Assembly (NCBI RefSeq): GCF_021401245.1 | Contig: NZ_JACBFY010000002.1 | Span: 620,001-684,000 of the forward strand | Origin: Pseudacidovorax sp. NFM-22 | Lineage (GTDB): Bacteria; Pseudomonadota; Gammaproteobacteria; Burkholderiales; Burkholderiaceae_C | Length of the DNA stretch: 64,000 nt | Direction of reading: 5' to 3' | Shown here: positions 8,243 through 17,140 of the stretch, piece by piece | Layout: each line of letters opens with the position of its first letter | Position numbering within the stretch: the first letter of the stretch is position 1 | Position numbers and translations under genes: made by a program | The notes under the pieces: generated by a model | The model's input: only the letters and a program-made list of their open reading frames with translations | The model's database searches: none | What the model was told of the DNA's origin: nothing

Positions 8243-9283
8243 ATGCCCCAGAAGGCTCCCATCGCACTCGTCGGCGCCGGCGTCATCGGCCGCACGCACA
8301 TCGACCGCCTGCAGCACAGCAGCCGGGCATGGCTGTGCGCCATTGCCGATCCGACCGAGGCCGGACGCGCGCTGGCCGAGGCGGCGGGCGTGCCCTGCTT
8401 CGCCAGCCATGCCGAGCTGCTGGCCGCCGAGCGGCCCGCGGGCGCCATCGTGGCCACGCCCAATGCCACGCATGTGCCGGTGGCGCTGGACTTTCTGGAC
8501 AGGGGCGTGCCGGTGCTGGTCGAAAAGCCCGTGGCCGGCACGGTGGACGACGCCCGGCGGCTGGCCGAGGCGCAGGCCGCCCGCGGCGTGCCGGTGCTGG
8601 TGGGCCATCACCGCCGGCACAACCCCATCCTGCAGCGCGCCCGCCAACTGCTGGACGAAGGCCGGCTGGGCCGCGTGGTGGCCGCGCAGGCCATGGCCAC
8701 CTTCCTCAAGCCCGACGCGTATTTCGAGGCCGCTTGGCGCCGCCAGCCGGGCGGCGGGCCGGTGCTGATCAACCTGATCCACGACATCGACATGCTGTGC
8801 TTCCTGCTCGGCGAGGTGAGGGCCGTGCAGGCCTTCGCCAGCAGCGCCACCCGCGGCTTCGACGTGGAGGACACGGCCGTGGCCAGCCTGCAGTTCGCCA
8901 GCGGCGCGGTGGGCACGGTGATGGTGTCGGACACGGCCACCGCGCCCTGGTGCTGGGACTTCTGCGCGGGCGAGCAGCCGCAGTACCCGCGCCAGCCGGT
9001 CAACTCGCACTTCATCGCCGGCACGCACGGCTCGCTCTCGCTGCCCGACCTGTCGCTGTGGCATTACGCCGGCGAGCGCAGCTGGCATGCCGAGATGACC
9101 CGCACCCAGACCGCCGTGCATGCGGCCGACCCCTACACCCGCCAGCTCGACCACTTCGTCGACCTGATCGAAGGCCGCGCCACGGTACCGCTGTGCAGTG
9201 CCGCCGACGGCCTGCGCACCCTGGCCGCCACGCTGGCCATCCATGACGCCGCCGTGCGCGGTGCCACCGTCGCGCTGGGCTGA
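8243..9283 (+). CDS. Gfo/Idh/MocA family oxidoreductase
   Basis: NAD(P)-dependent sugar- or cyclitol-type dehydrogenase of 346 residues. The Rossmann motif GAGVIG is at residues 11-16, the conserved EKP of the family is in VLVEKPVAG near residue 96, and the second-domain segment GGPVLINLIHDIDML carries the usual catalytic His. AAGGAGACATCC precedes the start. It is transcribed away from the enzyme-transporter operon across a shared promoter region and is followed 67 bases later by an IclR regulator. The substrate may be a polyol or hydroxylated ring; this is not shown. Confidence 0.92.
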   Translation: MPQKAPIALVGAGVIGRTHIDRLQHSSRAWLCAIADPTEAGRALAEAAGVPCFASHAELLAAERPAGAIVATPNATHVPVALDFLDRGVPVLVEKPVAGTVDDARRLAEAQAARGVPVLVGHHRRHNPILQRARQLLDEGRLGRVVAAQAMATFLKPDAYFEAAWRRQPGGGPVLINLIHDIDMLCFLLGEVRAVQAFASSATRGFDVEDTAVASLQFASGAVGTVMVSDTATAPWCWDFCAGEQPQYPRQPVNSHFIAGTHGSLSLPDLSLWHYAGERSWHAEMTRTQTAVHAADPYTRQLDHFVDLIEGRATVPLCSAADGLRTLAATLAIHDAAVRGATVALG

Positions 9284-9350
9284 TCCGGCGCCGCGCCTCC
9301 ATCCTGTACGCTGCCCGCCTCATTCCAAGACCACGAGAAGGACATCTCCG

Positions 9351-10172
9351 ATGAGCGGCGTACTCGATCGAACCCTGGGCATCCTCGAACTGCTCTCGCG
9401 CCATGGCGAAGGGCTGGAGCTGGCCGCCATTGCCGACACGCTGAACATGCCGCGCAGCGCCGCCCACCGGCTGCTGGCCGACCTGACGCGCACCGGCTAC
9501 GTGCGCCAGACGCGCGAGCTGGGCTCGTACATGCTGACCACCAAGCTGTCGTCGCTGGGCCTCTCTTTCCTCAGCCACAGCGGCATCGTCGACTTCTCGC
9601 AGCCGCTGCTGGACCGGCTGGCGCAGTTGTCGGGCGAGCTGGCGCGACTGTCGGTGATCGACGGCGAGCGCCTGACCTGGGTGGCCCGCGCCCAGGGCGC
9701 CCGCCAGGGCCTGCGCTACGACCCCGACATGGGCAGCGATGCGCGGCTGTCCTGCTCGTCCTCCGGCCTGGCCTGGATGGCGGCGCTGAGCGACGACGAG
9801 GCCATCGCCCTGGCCACCCGGCAGGGCCTGGGCCAGCCGGAGGACTACGGCCCCAACGCGCCGCGCACAGTGCAGGAAATGATGGCCATGGTGCAGGCCA
9901 CGCGCGAGCGTGGCTACGCCCTCACCATCGACACCTACACGCCGGGCCTGAGCGCGCTCGGCGCCGTCGTGCAGCCCGCCGGCCGCCCGCCCATCGGCGC
10001 CATCACCATCGCCGGGCCCACCGTGCGCTTCACCGAGGAGCGCATGCGCGCCCTCGCGCCCGAACTGCTGGAGACGGCCGCGCAGATGGCCGCCGCCAGT
10101 GGCACCTCGCCTTTCTTCCAGAAGACGGCACCAGGCGGACCGCCAGGCCGCCTGCCGATCTACGCCGCTTGA
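9351..10172 (+). CDS. IclR family transcriptional regulator
   Basis: Regulator of 273 residues with an N-terminal winged helix-turn-helix (residues 1-70, including ELAAIADTLNMPRSAAHRLLADLTRTGYV) and a C-terminal GAF-like effector domain that senses a small catabolite. The start at 9351 (MSGVLDRTLGILELLSRHG) is the usual family start and has GAGAAGGAC upstream; an open frame from 9198 overlaps the preceding gene and is not used. It lies between the Gfo/Idh gene and a second FAD dehydrogenase and probably controls the divergent operons through the sites at 8174-8206. Confidence 0.92.
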   Translation: MSGVLDRTLGILELLSRHGEGLELAAIADTLNMPRSAAHRLLADLTRTGYVRQTRELGSYMLTTKLSSLGLSFLSHSGIVDFSQPLLDRLAQLSGELARLSVIDGERLTWVARAQGARQGLRYDPDMGSDARLSCSSSGLAWMAALSDDEAIALATRQGLGQPEDYGPNAPRTVQEMMAMVQATRERGYALTIDTYTPGLSALGAVVQPAGRPPIGAITIAGPTVRFTEERMRALAPELLETAAQMAAASGTSPFFQKTAPGGPPGRLPIYAA

Positions 10173-10240
10173 AATGAAACACCCCCCATGCCGCTTCGCG
10201 GCTCCGGGCGGCCGCCAGAGGCGGCTGCTCTTCGGGCACG

Positions 10241-10266
10241 TCCAAGCCTGCACTGGCAGGCTTGGA
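10241..10266. other. Perfect 11-bp stem-loop in intergenic region
   Basis: TCCAAGCCTGC at 10241-10251 and its exact inverse at 10256-10266 are separated by four bases (ACTG). It lies in the 212-bp gap between the IclR gene and the next FAD dehydrogenase. There is no T-run behind it, so it is not a standard intrinsic terminator. The flanking sequence is GC-rich with several short inverted repeats, as in dispersed intergenic repeats of this bacterial group. Confidence 0.5.
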
Positions 10267-10384
10267 GCCGCGGCCCTCAGCCCCTCTCTGGCGCCTTCGG
10301 CTTGGAGGGGGGCGCACCCGGTGGCCTGGCAAAGCCAGTTCCACGGGTGCCCTGGCATGGCCTGCTCCGCGGCCGTTCGCTGAG

Positions 10385-12211
10385 ATGTCCTCGCAACGCT
10401 TGGAATCCTCTGCGGCGCCTGGCCTGACCTGCGACCTGCTGGTCATCGGCTCGGGGGCGGGCGGCTTGGCCACCGCGGTCACGGCGGCGCAGTTGGGGCT
10501 GAAGGTGGTGGTGGTGGAGAAGGAGCCGCAGTTCGGCGGCACCACGGCCTGGAGCGGCGGCTGGATGTGGGTGCCGCGCAATCCGCTGGCCCGCGCGGCG
10601 GGCATCGACGAGCCGCTGGACGAAGCGCTGGCCTACCTGCGCCACGAACTGGGCGCGCAGTTCGACGAGGCCCGCGCCCGCACCTACCTGACGCAGGCGC
10701 CGCGCATGGTGGAGTTCTTCCGCCGCCGCACCGCGCTGCAGTTCATCGACGGCAATGCGATCCCCGACTTCCATGGCCGCAGCCCGCATGCCGGCACGGG
10801 GGGCCGCTCGGTCTGCGCCGCGCCCTTCGACGGCCGGCGACTGGGTGCGCGGCTGCAGGACCTGAAGCCGCCGCTGCCCGAGACCACGCTGTGGGGCATG
10901 GGCATCGCGTCGGGCCGGGAGCTGCGGCACTTCCTGGACGCGACGAGCTCGCCCGCGTCCTTCCTGTATGTGGCGCGGCGCGTGCTGGCCCATGCGCGCG
11001 ACCGGCTGCTGCATGGCCGTGGGCGGCGCCTGGTCAACGGCAATGCGCTGGTCGCGGCGCTGGCCGCCTCGGCGCTGGAGGCCGGCGTGCAGATCCTCAC
11101 CGCCCATCCCGCGCGCCGGCTGCTGGACAAGGACGGCCGTGTGGCCGGGGCCGAGGTGATCTCGCCCCAGGGCCCTCTCACCATCGAGGCCGCACGCGGC
11201 GTGGTGCTGGCCTGCGGTGGATTCCCGCACGACGCGGCCCGCAAGGCACGGCTGCTGCCGCATGCCGGCCCCGACGGCCTCGGCCATCACTCCGCCGCCA
11301 GCCCGGGCAACACGGGCGATGGACTGCGGCTGGGCGAAGCCGCGGGCGGCCGCATGGCCACCGGGCTGGTGCAGGCCGCGGCGCTGGCGCCCGTCTCGCT
11401 GGTGCCGCGCGCCGACGGCAGCACCGGCCATTTCCCGCACCTGATCGAACGTGCCAAGCCCGGCCTGATCGCCGTGCGGGCCGACGGCCGGCGCTTCGTC
11501 AACGAGGCCGACTCGTACCACGACTTCATGCAGGGCCTGCTGGCCGCCACGCCCCCCGGTGAGCCGGTGCAGGCCTGGCTGGTGTGCGACCGCGACTTCT
11601 TCCGCCGCTTCGGCCTGGGCGCGGCCAAGCCCTGGCCGATGCCCACGCGAGCCTGGCGCCAGAGCGGCTACCTGCGCCAAGGCCGCACGCTGGCCGAGCT
11701 GGCGGCTGCCTGCGGCATCGACGCCGCAGGCCTGGCCGCCACCGTTGCCCGCTACAACGCCATGGCCGCCGCCGGCCGCGACCTGGACTTCGGCAAGGGC
11801 GAGACACCCTACAACCGCATCCAGGGCGAGGCCCGCCCCGGCCAGCCCAATGCCTGCATGGCCCCGCTGCAGCGCGGCCCCTTCCATGCCGTGCGGGTGG
11901 TGGCCGGCAGCCTGGGCACCTTTGCCGGCCTGCGCGTGGACACGCAGGCCCGCGTGCTCGACGCACAGGGCCAGCCCGTGCCCGGCCTCTATGCCGCCGG
12001 CAACGACATGGCCAGCCTGATGGGCGGCCACTACCCCAGCGGCGGCATCACGCTGGGCCCGGCCATGACCTTCGGCTTCATCGCCGGCCACCACGCGGCC
12101 GGCGTGCCGCTGGAGCCGCCCGCCCCCACGCCCGCGCCTGCGCCCACCGCGCAGCCCCAACCCCGAACCGAGGAAGCCATCGCATGCACTACTACGAACT
12201 CGCCACGCTGA
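10385..12211 (+). CDS. FAD-dependent dehydrogenase, 3-ketosteroid-1-dehydrogenase / fumarate-reductase flavoprotein family
   Basis: Second of three homologous flavoproteins, 608 residues from the start at 10385 (MSSQRLESSAAPGLTC). GSGAGG at residues 22-27 binds FAD, VEKEPQFGGTTAWSGGWMWVP follows, and the C-terminal GLYAAGNDMASLMGGHYP and GGITLGPAMTFGFIAGHHA close the flavin site. A Pro/Ala-rich tail of about 35 residues follows the conserved fold and runs into the next gene: the stop lies 28 bases inside the NIPSNAP gene. That overlap suggests coupled expression, and the same FAD-NIPSNAP pairing recurs at 17455-19637. The start lacks a strong ribosome site, so a nearby alternative is possible. 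Confidence 0.87.
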   Translation: MSSQRLESSAAPGLTCDLLVIGSGAGGLATAVTAAQLGLKVVVVEKEPQFGGTTAWSGGWMWVPRNPLARAAGIDEPLDEALAYLRHELGAQFDEARARTYLTQAPRMVEFFRRRTALQFIDGNAIPDFHGRSPHAGTGGRSVCAAPFDGRRLGARLQDLKPPLPETTLWGMGIASGRELRHFLDATSSPASFLYVARRVLAHARDRLLHGRGRRLVNGNALVAALAASALEAGVQILTAHPARRLLDKDGRVAGAEVISPQGPLTIEAARGVVLACGGFPHDAARKARLLPHAGPDGLGHHSAASPGNTGDGLRLGEAAGGRMATGLVQAAALAPVSLVPRADGSTGHFPHLIERAKPGLIAVRADGRRFVNEADSYHDFMQGLLAATPPGEPVQAWLVCDRDFFRRFGLGAAKPWPMPTRAWRQSGYLRQGRTLAELAAACGIDAAGLAATVARYNAMAAAGRDLDFGKGETPYNRIQGEARPGQPNACMAPLQRGPFHAVRVVAGSLGTFAGLRVDTQARVLDAQGQPVPGLYAAGNDMASLMGGHYPSGGITLGPAMTFGFIAGHHAAGVPLEPPAPTPAPAPTAQPQPRTEEAIACTTTNSPR

Positions 12212-12813
12212 CCCTGCCCATGGGCACGGCCGGTGCCGCCGCCACCGCCGTCCAGGCCTTCGCCACCGCACCCGAGGCGCAGGGCGAGTTGCTGGGCTGC
12301 TGGTTCACCGACATCGGCGTGCTCAACCAGATGCTGGTGCTGCGCGGCTTCGACAGCCTGGACGCGCTGCAGGCCGAGCGCGCCCGCACGCAGGCCAGCG
12401 CCAGCCCCTTCGGCTGCGGCGAGATCTACCAGCGGCTGGAGCAGCACAGCTACCGCGGCTTCGACTGGATGAAACCCGCCCGGCCGAGCGCCGAGTCGGG
12501 CATCCAGGGCCCGGTCTACGAGATCCGCACCTACGGCATCAAGCCCGGCGGCACGCAGCCCACCCTCGACCTGTGGCAGGAATACCTGCCGCCGCGCGAG
12601 AAGCTCTCGCCCTGCGTGGTGGCCATGGTGGCGCTGGACGGTGCCGCGCGCTTCACCAACATCTGGGCCTACCCGACGCTGGACGCGCGCAGCCGCGCCC
12701 GCGCGGACGCGGTGGCCCAGGGCATCTGGCCGCCCAAGGGCGGGCCGGCCCACCTGACGACCGAGATGGTCTCGACCATCGCGATGCCCACGGCCGTCTC
12801 GCCGATGAAGTGA
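12184..12813 (+). CDS. NIPSNAP family protein
   Basis: Protein of 209 residues made of two ferredoxin-like (dimeric alpha-beta barrel) halves. The second half begins with the family hallmark VYEIRTYGIKPG near residue 110 and holds FTNIWAYPTLDARSRAR. The first half (MHYYELATLTLPMG) is a more divergent copy of the same fold. The biochemical role of NIPSNAP proteins in bacteria is poorly known. Its start lies inside the end of the FAD dehydrogenase, and a NIPSNAP partner also overlaps the homologous FAD gene at 17892, so the two proteins probably act together. Confidence 0.85.
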   Translation: MHYYELATLTLPMGTAGAAATAVQAFATAPEAQGELLGCWFTDIGVLNQMLVLRGFDSLDALQAERARTQASASPFGCGEIYQRLEQHSYRGFDWMKPARPSAESGIQGPVYEIRTYGIKPGGTQPTLDLWQEYLPPREKLSPCVVAMVALDGAARFTNIWAYPTLDARSRARADAVAQGIWPPKGGPAHLTTEMVSTIAMPTAVSPMK

Positions 12814-12821
12814 GGGCCGCC

Positions 12822-13628
12822 GTGACCCGTGCACTGTCCCTCGCCTACCTGAGCAGCCACCGCTGCACGCCCGCCGAGGCGGTGCGCCTGGCGGCGCAGG
12901 CCGGCTACGGCTTCGTCGGCCTGCGCCTTTGGCCCAACGCCCCGGGCGCGCCGCAGCAGCACCTGATCGGCCAGCCGGCCGCCCTGCGCGAGACGCAGGC
13001 GGCCCTGCGCGATACGGGCGTCGGCGTGTTCGACCTGGAGATCATCCGCATCGACGCCGACTTCGACCCGCACCGCTGGGACGCGCTCTACGACATCGGC
13101 GCCGCACTGGGCGCCCGCGCCGTCCTGGTGGCCGGCGACGACGGCGACGAGGCCCGGCTGGCCCAGAACTACGCGCGCCTGTGCGAGGTGATGCAGCCCT
13201 TCGGCATGACCGCCGACCTCGAGTTCATGCCCTGGACCGGCGTGCCCGATGCCGCCGCCGCGCTGCGCGTGGTGCGCAACGCCGGATCGCCGGGCAACGC
13301 GGGCATCCTGGTCGATGCGCTGCACTTCGGCCGCAGCACCAGCACGCTGGCGGACATCCGCGCCCTTCCGCGCGAGCTGCTGCACTACGCCCAGATCTGC
13401 GACGCCGAGGCCGGCACGCACTTCGGCACCGACGAGATGATCCACACCGCGCGCTGCGCCCGGTTGCTGCCAGGCGAAGGCAGCATCGACCTGCCCGGCC
13501 TGTTCGCCGCCCTGCCGGCCGACCTGCCCGTGAGCGTGGAGGTAACGAACCATGCGCGCGAGGCGCAGGAGCCGCCGGCCGAATGGGCGGCGCATTGCCT
13601 GCGGGCTTCGCTGCCTTTCTTGAATTGA
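12822..13628 (+). CDS. Sugar phosphate isomerase/epimerase-like TIM-barrel enzyme
   Basis: Protein of 268 residues of the xylose-isomerase-like TIM-barrel superfamily. Metal-ligand positions are suggested by LEFMPWTG (Glu in the middle strand), LVDALHFGRS (Asp and His) and the late VSVEVTN (Glu). The start is a GTG at 12822 with GAGGG just before it and eight bases after the NIPSNAP stop. Relatives include isomerases, epimerases and dehydroshikimate dehydratases. With a shikimate-dehydrogenase-like enzyme encoded in the divergent operon, a ring-compound dehydratase is possible, but this is inference. Confidence 0.85.
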   Translation: MTRALSLAYLSSHRCTPAEAVRLAAQAGYGFVGLRLWPNAPGAPQQHLIGQPAALRETQAALRDTGVGVFDLEIIRIDADFDPHRWDALYDIGAALGARAVLVAGDDGDEARLAQNYARLCEVMQPFGMTADLEFMPWTGVPDAAAALRVVRNAGSPGNAGILVDALHFGRSTSTLADIRALPRELLHYAQICDAEAGTHFGTDEMIHTARCARLLPGEGSIDLPGLFAALPADLPVSVEVTNHAREAQEPPAEWAAHCLRASLPFLN

Positions 13629-13741
13629 ACGCAGCGCCGCGCGATTCGCCATGCTGATCCCGACAACCCGCATCTCGCGCCTCCCCTTCTTCTTCGGCGC
13701 CCGCTGGTTCAGCAGTGCCTAGCCCCGGGGCGGGCCTGGCC

Positions 13742-13848
13742 CCCTCTCCCCCTGGGAGAGGGTGGGGGTGAGGGCTGCGGCCTTCATCCACCCCACAGCC
13801 CATCCGCCACCCAGGCCCCTCACCCTACCTCTCCCCAGAGGGGAGAGG
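13742..13848. repeat. Two copies of a CCCTCTCCC/GGGAGAGGG inverted repeat
   Basis: The 299-bp gap 13629-13927 contains two perfect hairpins: CCCTCTCCC-CCT-GGGAGAGGG at 13742-13762 and CCTCTCCCC-AGA-GGGGAGAGG at 13828-13848. The same core recurs twice near 35.6 kb, so it is a dispersed intergenic repeat family. No coding sequence was seen in the gap. The hairpins have no T-run and may only affect mRNA ends. Confidence 0.7.
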
Positions 13849-13927
13849 CGCAAACCCGACACATGGCCGATGGCCTCCTTCAGCGGCCATGGCCCTTCCT
13901 TTGCCCATTCATTCATCGCGAGACACC

Positions 13928-15088
13928 ATGGACTTCGCCCTCAACGACGAACAGAAGATGATGATCGACACCGTCCGTCGATTCATCGCCGAGGAACTGC
14001 ATCCGCTGGAGCAGACCCTCGAAGACCACGGCGCCCTGCCCCGCGCGCAGGCGCAGGCCATTCACGACAAGGCCCGCTCGCTGGGCCTGTATGCCCTCAA
14101 CATGCCGGCCGAGCTGGGCGGCGGCGGGCTCTCCAACCTGGACCGCGTGCTCTGCGAGGAGCGGTTCGGCCACACCAGCGACCAGCTGATCCGCCGCGCC
14201 TTCGGCAATGTCTACGAGCCGCTGCTGCATTGCCGCGGCGACCAGGTCGAGCGCTGGCTCAGGCCCTCGGTGGAAGGCACGCGCACCTGCGCCATCGCCA
14301 TCACCGAGCCCGGCGCGGGCTCCGACGCCGCGGGCATCAAGACCCATGCGAAGAAGACCGACACCGGCTGGATGCTCAACGGCGGCAAGCACTTCATCAG
14401 CGATGGCGAATGGAGCGACTTCTTCCTCGTGTCGGCCCGCACGGGTGAGAAGGAGATCAGCATGTTCATGGTCGACAAGGGCCTGCCCGGCTTCACCGTC
14501 GGCAAGGACCAGCAGATGATGGGCCTGCGTGGCACGCCGCATGTGGAGCTGTTCTTCGACAACGTGGCACTGGAAGACGCCGCCCTGCTGGGCGAGCGTG
14601 GCCAGGGCTTCAAGCTGGCGATGGGCGCCCTCAACGTGGTGCGCCTGGCCCAGGTGGGCGCGCGCGCGGTGGGCAAGGCCAGCCATGTGTGCGAGCTGAT
14701 GCTGCAGTACGCCGGCGAGCGCCGGCAGTTCGACACCCGCATCGGCGACTTCCAGATGGTGCAGCAGATGCTGGCCGACAGCGTCATCGAGATCAATGCC
14801 GCGCGGTGGATGGTCTACCAGGCCGCCTGGATGCTGGACCAGGGCTTCGATGCGCGCGAGCAGATCGCCATGGTCAAGGTGCATGCGGCCGAGACGCTGG
14901 GCCGCGTGGTGGACCGCGCGGTGCAGGTCTTCGGCGGCATGGGCTTCTGCAAGGAGCTGCCCATCGAGCGCTATTACCGCGATGCGCGCATCTACCGCAT
15001 CTTCGACGGCACCAGCGAAATCCATCGCGGCGTGATCGCCAAGTCGGCCTTGCGCAAGGGCGCGGCCCTGTTCGACATCCACCGTTGA
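13928..15088 (+). CDS. Acyl-CoA dehydrogenase
   Basis: FAD enzyme of 386 residues that would introduce a 2,3 double bond into an acyl-CoA. It shows the N-terminal alpha domain (MDFALNDEQKMMIDTVRRF), the FAD-binding AIAITEPGAGSDAAGI and WMLNGGKHFISDG, and the C-terminal QVFGGMGFCKELPIERYYRDARI. At the position where medium-chain enzymes carry the catalytic Glu (YEGT), this protein has Asp (IFDGTSEIHRG). Whether it uses Asp or a base elsewhere is unclear. It lies eight bases before a CoA-transferase on the same strand. The start at 13928 has only a weak GAGACACC ribosome site. Confidence 0.92.
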   Translation: MDFALNDEQKMMIDTVRRFIAEELHPLEQTLEDHGALPRAQAQAIHDKARSLGLYALNMPAELGGGGLSNLDRVLCEERFGHTSDQLIRRAFGNVYEPLLHCRGDQVERWLRPSVEGTRTCAIAITEPGAGSDAAGIKTHAKKTDTGWMLNGGKHFISDGEWSDFFLVSARTGEKEISMFMVDKGLPGFTVGKDQQMMGLRGTPHVELFFDNVALEDAALLGERGQGFKLAMGALNVVRLAQVGARAVGKASHVCELMLQYAGERRQFDTRIGDFQMVQQMLADSVIEINAARWMVYQAAWMLDQGFDAREQIAMVKVHAAETLGRVVDRAVQVFGGMGFCKELPIERYYRDARIYRIFDGTSEIHRGVIAKSALRKGAALFDIHR

Positions 15089-15096
15089 GGCGCGCC

Positions 15097-16689
15097 ATGG
15101 CAGACGGCAAGTTCATGACGGCCGCCGAGGCGGTGGCCCTGATCCGCGATGGCGACACGGTGGGCCTGATGGGTGGCGGCGGCGGGCTGATGGAGGCCAC
15201 GCACCTGTTCGAGGCCGTGCAGGCGCGCTTCCTGGCCACGCAGGCGCCGCGCAACCTGACGGTGGTGCACGCGCTGGGCATCGGCGACAAGAAGACCAAG
15301 GGCATGAATTGCTTCGCCCACGAAGGACTGGTGCGGCGCGTGATCGGCGGCCATTGGGTGTGGTCGCCGGCCATGCAGCAGCTGGCGCTGGAGAACCGCA
15401 TCGAGGCCTACATCCTGCCCGGCGGCGTGAGCAGCCAGCTGATGCGCGAGATCGGCGCCGGCCGCCCGGGCCTGATCAGCCACGTGGGCCTGGGCACGGT
15501 GTGCGACCCGCGCCACGGCGGTGGCCGCATGAACGAGGCAGCCCAGGACGATCTGGCCGAGGTGCTGACCCTCGATGGCCGCGAGTGGCTGCGCTACAAG
15601 CCCTTCCCCATCCATGTGGCGCTGGTGCGCGCCAGCGCGGCCGACGAGGACGGCAACATCAGCTTCGAGCACGAGGCCGCCAACCTGGATGCGCCCTCGC
15701 TGGCGCTGGCCGCGCGCAACAGCGGCGGCCGCGTGATCGTGCAGGTGGCCGAGCGGCTGCCGCGCGGCGCCCTCAAGGCGCGCGAGGTGCGCATTCCCTC
15801 GGCCTGGGTGGACGCGATCGTGGTCGACCCGGCGCAGCGCACCAGCTACGACATTCCCTTCGACCCCGCCTTCAGTGGCGAGCTGACCGGCGCCGCCCGC
15901 GCCGAGAGCGAGGCCGCCGACCATGCCCGCGAACTGGCCGCCGCGCAGGAGGCCTTCGGCGAGCGCCAGGCCGTGGCCCGCCGCGCCGCGGTGGAGCTGT
16001 TCAACACCGGCAAGGCGCGGCCCGTCATCAACTACGGCGTGGGCGTGCCCGACGCCGTGGCCAAGCTGATCGCGGCGCGCAACGAGCAGCACCGCATCTA
16101 CCAGACCATCGAGCACGGCACCTATGGCGGCACGCTGATGGACGGCGTGCTCTTCGGCTATGCGCGCAATGCCACGGCCATGCTGGATGCGGCCACGCAG
16201 TTCGACTTCTACGGCGGCGGCGGGCTGGACGTGGCCTTCCTCGGCTTCGGCGAGTTCGACGAGGAAGGCAGCGTGAACGTCTCGCGCCTGGGCGGCGTGA
16301 CCGTGGGGCCGGGCGGCTTCATCGACATTGCGCAGAACGCGCGCAAGGTGGTGTTCTGCGGCACGCTGGCGGCCAAGGGCGTGAAGCTGGCCACCGGCGA
16401 CGGCCGCCTGCGCGTGCTGCAGCAGGGCACGGTGAAGAAGCTGGTCAAGCGCGTGGACCAGATCACCTTCAGCGGCCCGCAGGGCCGGGTGCGCGGCCAG
16501 CAGGTGCTGTACCTGACCGAGCGCGCGAGCTTCCGCCTGACGGCCGAAGGCGTGGAGCTGTTCGAGATCGCACCCGGCGTGGACCTGCAGCGCGATGTGC
16601 TGGACCAGATGGACTTCATGCCCCGGCTCGCGGGGGAGATCGGGGTGATGGATGCGGCGTATTTCACGGTCGCCCTTGCTGCGCATTGA
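15097..16689 (+). CDS. Fused acyl-CoA:acetate/3-ketoacid CoA-transferase (family I, alpha and beta domains)
   Basis: Family I CoA-transferase of 530 residues with both halves in one chain, as in YdiF. The alpha half begins at MTAAEAVALIRDGDTVGLMGGGG; the beta half begins near residue 295 (RRAAVELFNTGKARPVINYGVGVP) and carries the expected catalytic Glu in IEHGTYGG. It would move CoA between a donor such as acetyl-CoA and a carboxylic acid, using a covalent glutamyl-CoA intermediate. It follows the acyl-CoA dehydrogenase by eight bases, so activation and first oxidation of one acid are probably co-expressed. Confidence 0.9.
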   Translation: MADGKFMTAAEAVALIRDGDTVGLMGGGGGLMEATHLFEAVQARFLATQAPRNLTVVHALGIGDKKTKGMNCFAHEGLVRRVIGGHWVWSPAMQQLALENRIEAYILPGGVSSQLMREIGAGRPGLISHVGLGTVCDPRHGGGRMNEAAQDDLAEVLTLDGREWLRYKPFPIHVALVRASAADEDGNISFEHEAANLDAPSLALAARNSGGRVIVQVAERLPRGALKAREVRIPSAWVDAIVVDPAQRTSYDIPFDPAFSGELTGAARAESEAADHARELAAAQEAFGERQAVARRAAVELFNTGKARPVINYGVGVPDAVAKLIAARNEQHRIYQTIEHGTYGGTLMDGVLFGYARNATAMLDAATQFDFYGGGGLDVAFLGFGEFDEEGSVNVSRLGGVTVGPGGFIDIAQNARKVVFCGTLAAKGVKLATGDGRLRVLQQGTVKKLVKRVDQITFSGPQGRVRGQQVLYLTERASFRLTAEGVELFEIAPGVDLQRDVLDQMDFMPRLAGEIGVMDAAYFTVALAAH

Positions 16690-16734
16690 AGATGCGGCGC
16701 CCCATCACCCACCATGCGCACGGGAGGCGGAAAA

Positions 16735-16768
16735 TATTCTCTTGAAGGAATAAATCTCAGAGGGAATA
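16735..16768 (+). promoter_or_regulatory. TATTC/GAATA half-sites before a toxin-antitoxin operon
   Basis: TATTC at 16735-16739 is matched by GAATA at 16748-16752, an inverted repeat with an eight-base spacer, and a further GAATA at 16764-16768 touches the start codon. The patch is AT-rich against a GC-rich background. Toxin-antitoxin operons are usually repressed by their antitoxin at such palindromes, so this is the probable operator-promoter; binding is inferred. Confidence 0.45.
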
Positions 16769-17140
16769 ATGCCGAAGCAATGGGACGTCGAGTACACCGA
16801 CGAGCTGGGCATCTGGTGGGCAACGCTGGACGAAGCGGAGCAGGAGTCCATCGACGCCTCGGTCCGGCTGCTGGAAGCAAGAGGGCCGAATCTCGGCTTT
16901 CCTCACAGTTCCGGCATCCAGGGCTCCCGGCATCCGCACATGCGCGAACTCCGGATCCAGCATGAGGGCCGGCCCTACCGGATCCTCTACGCCTTCGATC
17001 CGCGGCGCTGCGCCATCCTGCTGCTGGGCGGGGACAAGACTGGCGACGACCGCTGGTATGCGGTGCAGGTGCCGCTGGCTGACCGTCTGTACGACATCCA
17101 CCTCGAGACCTTGAGAAAGGAAGGGCAGACCCATGGCTAG
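16769..17140 (+). CDS. HigB/RelE-type toxin, phage Gp49-like family
   Basis: Protein of 123 residues with the layout of ribosome-dependent mRNA-interferase toxins. The family core HMRELRIQHEGRPYRILYAFDPRR followed by AILLLGGDKTGDDRWY occupies about residues 58-95; the Arg-rich strand and GGDK are typical. It would cut mRNA in translating ribosomes unless bound by the next gene product. The start at 16769 follows AGAGGGAATA. It overlaps the antitoxin gene by eight bases, in the toxin-first order of HigBA loci. The frame is intact, unlike the related toxin at 26141-26431. Confidence 0.87.
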   Translation: MPKQWDVEYTDELGIWWATLDEAEQESIDASVRLLEARGPNLGFPHSSGIQGSRHPHMRELRIQHEGRPYRILYAFDPRRCAILLLGGDKTGDDRWYAVQVPLADRLYDIHLETLRKEGQTHG

